Shown here piece after piece: positions 39,901-48,900 of a stretch of 64,000 bases of DNA; position 1 is the first letter of the stretch; every line of letters begins with the position of its first letter. Position numbers and translations under genes: made by a program. The stretch spans positions 47,350,884 through 47,414,883 of the forward strand of contig NW_026262712.1 of assembly GCF_021869535.1 (NCBI RefSeq), written 5' to 3'. The stretch is from Mytilus californianus (lineage: Eukaryota; Mollusca; Bivalvia; Mytilida; Mytilidae). The notes beneath the pieces were generated by a model, which saw nothing but the letters and a program-made list of their open reading frames with translations, had not been told where the DNA came from and ran no database searches.

Positions 39901-42900
39901 ATATCTGTAGATCCTATAAAACCTATAAAACAGGTAAAGTGAGATATTTATAAGGAATACAGAATAAGTGATGGTACCCCAGTGATATAATCTCATTTGT
40001 CCCTTTAAACAGATACAATAATTCCTACATCTTTTTCATCACACGGAGGCAAAACATTACGATATTAAAGACAATACAATAGTCTTAGTTTATATCTATC
40101 ATCAGACCACAAAGACGAAAGGACAAAGTGCATGATTACTTTTGTTTTCATATTCTAGTAAATCATTATTATTATTATTATTTACAGTGCTTATATAGCG
40201 CTTATCTTAATAAACATTTAAAAATCATCGTCCCGTTTTGTTAGAAATATACACATGTGTGTAGCGTATACGCATCACAGTTGGAAAGCTTCAAAAGAAA
40301 CAAACTGCTGTCAACTGCAGAAACTTAATCGAAAAAAAACAATCGTTTTCGATATTTGATTGCCATTCTACAAAGCTATTACATAATGATTTAAAAAGAG
40401 ACAAATATGTGAAGAGCATGGTAAAAAAAAACCATGTCAACGTACTGATTCTTGGTATCAATTTAGTCTTAAAAGTTATCAATTAAACACTGCAGTAAGA
40501 TCTTAAACGGTTATTTCATTAATTTTTTTTATGAAATAAATATGAATTGCGAACTGCTGGAAACACTTATGATATTTTATCCTTTTCTCAGAATGTTTAT
40601 GACCTTTTTACACTTAAACTGTGGCATGTGTACTGATTGATATTCTAGTCGAATAAAACATGATTTATGAATAAGTTGTAATAGGCTTTAAACTAGCTTT
40701 CAGTTACTGGAAACAATTTAAGAACGGTTCGGTGCGTCATTTGCTTTTTGGTAGTTGTTTTTGTTTGTGAGTGGTTGTTGTCTGACGAGGCACGCTCTTT
40801 ATACCTGCTTTTTACAGGTTGTGCTTTTGATTTTCAAATACACCACTGACCAAGTTTGGGAATGTTGAGCGCTCATAGATATGTTTAATTACATCAACTT
40901 AATTGCTTACGTGACCAAAGCAAGGAGCTTGTAATTCAGTTGTAGTTGTTAGTTGCTGTATGCAATTTTTGTTCCATAGTTTTTAAAAAAATAAGGCCGT
41001 TTGTGTTCTAGTTTGAAATGACTTACATTTTGATTGCTATACATTATGGGGTCTGCTCTTTGATGAGGACCGCATTGTTACCTTATAGTACATTACATCT
41101 ACGTCCTTCGGTCTCTGGAGGATATTTGTCTCATTGAAATCATATTCCATCTTCTTTTTAATTGCTAGTTTGGTTGAGGAATCACATATCCCATACGATA
41201 TATCTGATGGAACCAAGTGTTAAAAAGAATCACGAGGAAGTGAAAAGTAAATTTAACTTTTATGACAAAACAATTCAGTAATTTGAACTTAGACAACCAA
41301 ACGTATAATCAAGTTTCCCACCAACACAGAATTAAAAAAAAATGTATATACATGTTTCCTATTAGAACCAAGATAATAAGGAACATTTCAAAAACACACT
41401 TTCATTTTTTATGTCTATCAATTTGAATTTTTTTTTATATCAGCTGGTGATAAAAGTCTTCATAGAAAATACATTTGTTCCAGATTATTCAATCAAATCA
41501 CTATTTCATAAATAACCTATATTCTATATAACAGATACCAAAAATGAAAATACCAAATAAAAGTTACCGTTTTATAGCAATCCTCTGTTCAGTTTTTTGT
41601 CACACTGCTCACACATTTTATATTACAAACGTAAAGATAACATAAACAAAATGGTATCAATGCATTTATCAGTAAATATATTCCATATAAATGTTTTCCC
41701 TAGAAAAATTTCGTAAGTGTGACACTTGTCTTTGAATATCAACCAATTTATGATATAACAATCAATATCTTCTTCATATAGCAGAAGTTGATGTGCCAAT
41801 AACAGAATAACAACTGTGATGATTTAAATATCATAGCTACCACACAATGTTTTTGATGTCAGAAATCTGACACGTATTCATCCTCGAGATACTAAAATGA
41901 CATAGAAGTTTACAACTATAGGTCACCATACGGCCTTCAAAAATGAGTAAAACCCATACCGCACAGTCAGCTATAAAAGTCCCCGAACTAAGAAATGTGA
42001 AACAATTCAAACGAAAAAATAACGGCCTGATTTATGTACAAAACAATGTACGAAAAACAAATATGATATACAGACTTAATCGACAACCACTGAGTAAAAG
42101 GCTCCTGACTTGGGACAGGCACATACAGAATGTGGCGGGGATAAACTAGTTTTTTTGGCGCAAAACCCTCCCCCAAACCTTGGACAGTGGTGTAACAGTA
42201 CAACATAAGAACTATAAAAATAAGTTGAAAAAGGCTGAACTCATCAGACCGATACAAAGAAGAAAAACATCTAACAAAAACACAGACCGCACGTGGCAGG
42301 GTATTTATACATCCCACAACAAAAAAGAAACTAAGTACAGATCTAGGAGTACTCACAGTTACTGACAGCTATTTCATAGCCATTTACAACTAATAAAAAA
42401 ATCATGCATCTAAGACTTAAATATCAATCAGTACACATCCAACATCCAATTTTTCAAATGTTGTGTTCATCTTTGTAATCGATATAACTGAGTTTGTTTA
42501 CGGATTGGTTTGTTTGTAGGCATGTCAACTGTGTCTGCTGTTCCTGTGTGCGCTCGATGTTGTACCTAAATACTCGTTCAAAACAAAAACACTAATATCC
42601 TTTGTACAACATGTTGCATCCTGTCGATTGTGAATGCAATCTCTTTATATTGATGTTTTTTTCATATTTGGATACCTTGAGGTTTTTTGGTTTTATTCAC
42701 ACTCCGGCTAGACTTATTTTGTTTTTAGCCGATGAGAGGAATTGTTGCAAACAGTATCTTATCTCAGGCTTTAATAGGGTTTTGTGCTTGTTATTGTTGT
42801 AAAAACGGTGGAGTACGGGCATGTAAGATTCCTATGCTTTAAGCAGTCTATCTCCTTTTCTTCTCTTGATATGTTATAACATAAATTATGCTTACTACCC

Positions 42901-45900
42901 TGATAGCCGTGAATATCATATCACATGATTTATAAATACAATAGATAAGAGGAAGAGGTAATCGGTAGGTTTTTAGGTCTCATTGTGTCTGCACTTTCGA
43001 AAGTTTGTCCGTACGTTAATTCTCTTAAGCTAATCACCGTAGTAACTAGTAGTTTATAACTCTCCTTATCTAAATCAAAATTAAACATCCGTTATTGTTT
43101 CAATTTGACCTAAAACATTCCAAGAGCTAATAGCTAAACTTTGACCTTGTCATTTCCGCAAACGTAGGACGGAGCATTTTAAAACAGGCTACCAAATGAC
43201 TTTTTTTTATTAATAAAAACGTTCACATATAGTGAATCATTGATACATGATACAATTGTGTACCTCTTTTTTTATTTTTGTTTCTATATCAAAATAAGAT
43301 AAAAGGTATGCAGCATTGAATACCAGAAACTCAAAATAAACCATGGGCTGGATTTTAATGATTCTTTCATTGAATTATCTAAAGCCTTAGACGCAATCAA
43401 CTTATCAACTGATTCCTTCACCTGACATGTTTGGGGTTTTCCTATAGAAGATCACGGACTTCCATTTCTTAAGTTAACGATTACATGGAATTAAAAAAAG
43501 TGTCAACTTTAACAATGGTAAATGGAAACATCCAAATATTGTTTATCGAGTATACAAAAACATTAACAAATTTAAGTCTTAAATTAAGTTATTACCAATT
43601 TATTTACTCTCAATCGCATACTACAATACATTATATGTTATCTCTGTTACCTTACCATTTGTTAATGAAACAGTTGTGCTAAATGTCTTGCCTCCTTGTG
43701 AAATATACCATGTTCCGTCCACGTCCTTACTCTTAACGTCTTCTATCGTGAATATGATCTCGTTCCTGTTTATGTTTGGATTGATCACTCCAAACATTGG
43801 TATATGGTGACAATGATATGTCGTCTTTTCGAAACTGCACATTGTTTCGTTTCCATTGTTATCTTTTAAAGATACTGGTTTTAAAAAATCATCAGTTCTA
43901 TAGATTAGATTCAAGTCATCTTGAATGACGTCCCAGGTGATGCAGTTGAAAGCAACGGCCTTGCAAACTAACCATGCTAAATAAACTGAAAGTGTGGTAA
44001 AGTGGTATTTTAGGATATTTGTATTTTATATTTGAATTTTGATTATATTCTTTACTTAAGCACTTATTAGTTAATTTACTTAAGCACTTATCAGTGAAAC
44101 TTATTTAGTCACTTCTTAGTGAAAATTATCTTAGTTTATTCTTCATTATTTACATTTTGGTTATTGCTTACTTTACTTATCATTTTCTTTTCAGAATATT
44201 TAGTTTATTATTATCAAATTTGAGTGAAAACTTTATTTCATTTTCTCACTATTGAGTAAATTTTTGTTTTCCTATATCACTTTTGAGTGAAATTTTGTTT
44301 TCTTTATTCATTTTCTTTATTCATTTTTATTTATAAATCACTTATAAGTGAAACACATATCAACAGGGCGGAACCAGAAGCAATTGCACCTGAAGATATT
44401 GCTCTGTTGAAATTATTGAAGAAAGAGGTAGGAGAACACCCAGAAGATATCAAAGAATGGATGATGAAATGTTTGGCTGCTAAAGGTGAGGAGGCTAAAG
44501 CTAAAGTGCAAGATGAACCATCCAAACATACCAAGTACAGAGATCCACCCAGGATATCCAACTTCTCTGGAAACAACACCAAAGGTGAAACCAGCTATGA
44601 ACTTTGGAGATATGAAGGTACTGGATTGATGGCTGATAAATTGTACGACCAAGAGAACATCAATTATGCTGTAAGACGATCACTGAAAGGAGATGCAGGA
44701 ATGGTTGCCACTTGGAGCAAAAGCCAGCATACCAGATATCTTGCACAAGCTTGACAGTATATATGGAGCTGTGGAGAAAAAGGAAGATTTACTTGCTCAA
44801 TTCTACCGAGCCAGACAAGATGATACTGAGACAGTTACTAAATGGAGTTCTAGATTGGAAAACATCATTGGTCGAGCAGTAGATAGAGGATTAGTACAAC
44901 AAAAAAAAAGAAACGGCATGCTACATTCTATGCTATGGACTGGTTTGAAGACAGAATTAAAGGATATATCAGGCCACAAGTTTGACACGATAAAGGATTT
45001 TGATGAGCTCAGAGTTGTACTTAGACAGATAGAAACAGATCATGAGGAGAGGAAGTTATCAGCTCATAAGCCACAACCAGCCAAAGCAACTGCAATTTCT
45101 GATATCAAAATGCAGGAATCACAGATGAATGAATTTAGAGGATTGAATAATCAACTTACTACCAGGATGGATAGATGGGAAACAGATTTTAGAGGAAGAG
45201 GATCAGGTAGAGGTCGAGGTTATAGGAACAATAGAGGATATTTCAACAGAAACCAAGGACAGTACAACAGAGAAGGAGGACAAGGACAACAACAGGGATA
45301 TCATGAGTCATCTACACCACAAGCTACTTTAGATTATCAACACAAGGAAGAAAAGAAATGCTTTAGATGTGGATTACCAGGACACTATAAGATTGGTTGT
45401 ACAGCAATACTAGATGGAAAGAAGAATTTAAACTACAAGAAGTCTATGGGTCAGGACCACCATTAGGCTTATGTTAGTCAACTACGACAGGTCCCACAAC
45501 ACAAGTACCACCAGGATTATTTGGAAGCCTTACAGAAACTGAGGTTATATTACATGGTAAAACAGTTAAGAGTCTTTTTGACACTGAATCAACAGTTTCA
45601 ACAGTCAGCCACACATATTACAACAACAACTTGATTGATTTGCCACTTCAACAGCTTAACACCTTATTAGACATAGAGTGTGCAGATGGACAGCAACTGC
45701 CATATGAAGGATATATAGAAACAGAACTTCAGCTACCACTTCAGACTGAAAAATATCCATGCATTATATTGGTTGTTCCAGATAGTAGCTACAACATCCA
45801 CGTACCACTACTTATTGGCACCAACTTCCTTCAACACATCATGAACTTATTACAACATCAACATGGCAACAGGTATTTACAGACATCTAAACTCAGCACT

Positions 45901-48900
45901 TCATGGTACCTTACCTTTAGAACTATCACACTAAGAGAAATGGAACTTCAACGTCACAACAACACATTAGCTGTTATCAAGAATGCTATTGGCAAACCAG
46001 TTACCATCAAGCCAAATTCAACGGTTCAGATACCAGGTTACATCGACAAAGAACTACCATATAGTACAACACCAGCTATGCTTCTTCCATCAACTTTACA
46101 ACCCAACTGCAACGATCTTGAAGTAGAACCATCACTTATAGAATTCAAGTACAGAAGTAATAGACAGATAGACGTACAACTTGCCAATGTTACATCACGC
46201 ACAATTACCACTCAACCAAGTGCAGTACTATGCGAAATACAACCAGTCTGTATTGAACATCAAACAGAAGACACTGAAGCAAAGATACCCATTATTGATC
46301 AAGTGGAAATCAACACCATTGACTTAACAGAAGAGCAGTTGAAGATGGGGAAAGATTTTATAAAGTCATATGAAGACATCTTTGCTAAGAATGATCAAGA
46401 CATTGGCAACACTACAGTGAAACACCGAATAGACTTGTTAGAGGAACACCCGTTTAAACAACGATACAGGCGTATACCACCAGCCATGTATGATGAAGTG
46501 AAGGCACATCTCAAACAGTTATTAGGTAACGGAACTATCAGACCATCACATAGCCCTTATGCTTCGAATGTAGTTCTGGTAAGAAAGAAGAATGGCAAGC
46601 TGCGCCTATGTACAGATTATCGTCAACTTAACAGAATCACGAAAAAAGACAGCTATGCTTTGCCTCGGATAGAAGATCTCTTTGATGCTCTTGCAGGCAG
46701 TTCATACTTTACATGCGTTGATATGAAGAGCGGATATCACCAAGTCGAGATCTTAGAGCAGCATAAAGAAAGAACCGCCTTCACAGTGGGTCCACTCGGG
46801 TTCTACGAGTACAACAGAATGCCGTTTGGTTTGACCAATTCGCCAACAACCTACCAAAGATTGATGGAGGAATGTTTATCAGATTTGCACCTTAAGATTT
46901 GCTTCATCCTTATAGACGAAGTCATCATCTTTGGCAGAACATATGAAGAACATTTGGACAATCTCCGCCTAGTATTTGACAGGATCCGAAAACACAACAT
47001 GAAGCTTGCACCAAAAAAGTGCTCATTCTTCAAGAAAAAAGTGAAGTACGTCGGCCATGTTGTTTCAGCGGAAGGTGTGGAGGTTGACCCAGACAAGACA
47101 GATAAGGTTGTGAATTGGCCAAAGCCCACCAGTCCTGAAGATGTACGACGATTTCTTGGATTCGTCGGATATTATCGTCGCTTCATTCGACACTTCAGCA
47201 AGATCAGTAAGCCACTTACAGAATTGATGCCGAATCCAATGAAGAAGAAAGTAAAGAAGCACGAACAGATACCATGGCACTGGGGTCCAGACCAAGAAAA
47301 GGCGTTTGAATCACTGAAGGAACGGCTTGTGTCAGCACCTATATTGGATATGCCATTAGCAATCTTCCATACGAGCTACATACAGATGCATCAGGATTTG
47401 CACTTGGAGCTGTATTGTACCAGAAGCAGGGAAAGCATTTGAGGGTTGTCAGCTACGCCAGCAGAAGCTTATCTAAATCTGAGAAGAGATATCCACCACA
47501 CAAGTTGGAATTCCTCGTTTTAAAGTGGGCTGTTTGTGAGAAGTTCAGGGATTGCCTCTTAGGCAGCAACTTTAGTCATGACAGACAACAACCCCATGAC
47601 ATATGTTTTGACCACAGCTAAACTCGATGCCACCGGTCACAGATGGTTGAACAGCCTTGCAGACTTCAACTTCAACATCTTGTACCGACTTGGAAAGAAA
47701 AATGGAGACGCAGATGGACTCCGAATTCCAGATGTACAAAGTACAGATTTTGATAGTGAAGAAATCATATCGATAGAGTCCGTACAGGCTATCTGCAACT
47801 CACAGCTTCCGAACACATTCATCGAGAGTTTAGCTGTTAACCCAGATGTTGTGCAATCTGATGATGATGAAGAAAAATACAAAGATGAAGATATCATCGA
47901 TTGGAAACAAGCACAAGCCATGGATTCACAGATAGCGCCGTTTGTGAGATATGTTAGAGAAGGAAGGAAACCTACAACAGCAGATATCGGATCATCACTA
48001 CTCTTGCGACAGTTTCAACACCTTATTCTCAAAGATGGCGTTTTATACAGAGACGTGATGATTAATGATGACAGTAAATCACAGCTGGTATTACCATCTG
48101 CACATATAAAGATCGTCCTTGAGGCACTGCATGATGATATGGGCCATCCAGGCAAGGATAGAACACTATCACTACTGCGTGACAGATTCTACTGGCCAGG
48201 AATGGACAAGGCAGTTGATGATTGGATAGGACAGTGCAGTAGATGTTTGAAAAGGAAAACACCAGCTAGCAGTCAAGTTGCACCCTTGGTCAGCAATACT
48301 ACCAAATTTCCACTAGAGCTAGTTTGCATTGATTTCCTAAAACTTGAGCGTTCTAAAGGAGGATACGAAGATGTACTTATCATCATGGACCACTTTACTA
48401 GATACGCCCAGGCTATACCAACGCGGAATCAAACAGCTAGAACTACTGCCCAAGCACTCTTTGACAACTACATCGTTCACTATGGAATTCCGCTACGTAT
48501 CCACTCTGACAGAGGAGCGAATTTTGAAAGCAAAGTGATCAAAGAGTTATGTACCTTGACTGGGATGAAGAAATCGAGAACAACGCCGTACCATCCTATG
48601 GAAAATGGTATGCCAGAGAGGTTTAATCGCACCTTGATGGGGATGCTTGGTACATTAGACCGACAGCAGAAGTCTAACTGGAAAGCTTCGGTTGCACCCA
48701 TGGTTCACGCCTACAACTGCACTCGTCACGAGTCAACAGGAGTTGCACCGTATTTCCTCATGTTTGGACGACAGCCACGTCTACCGATTGATTTAGCTTT
48801 TGGACTTCACAAAGACACCAAGATGCCAGCCACAAAGTACATCCAAGGTCTTCGTGATAGACTTGCCTGTGCCTACCAACTGTCAACAGAAGCATCCAAG

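Noticed and set aside
41943-42365. Basic open frames on both strands
   Set aside because: They lie wholly inside a family A repeat copy with many relatives in the window.
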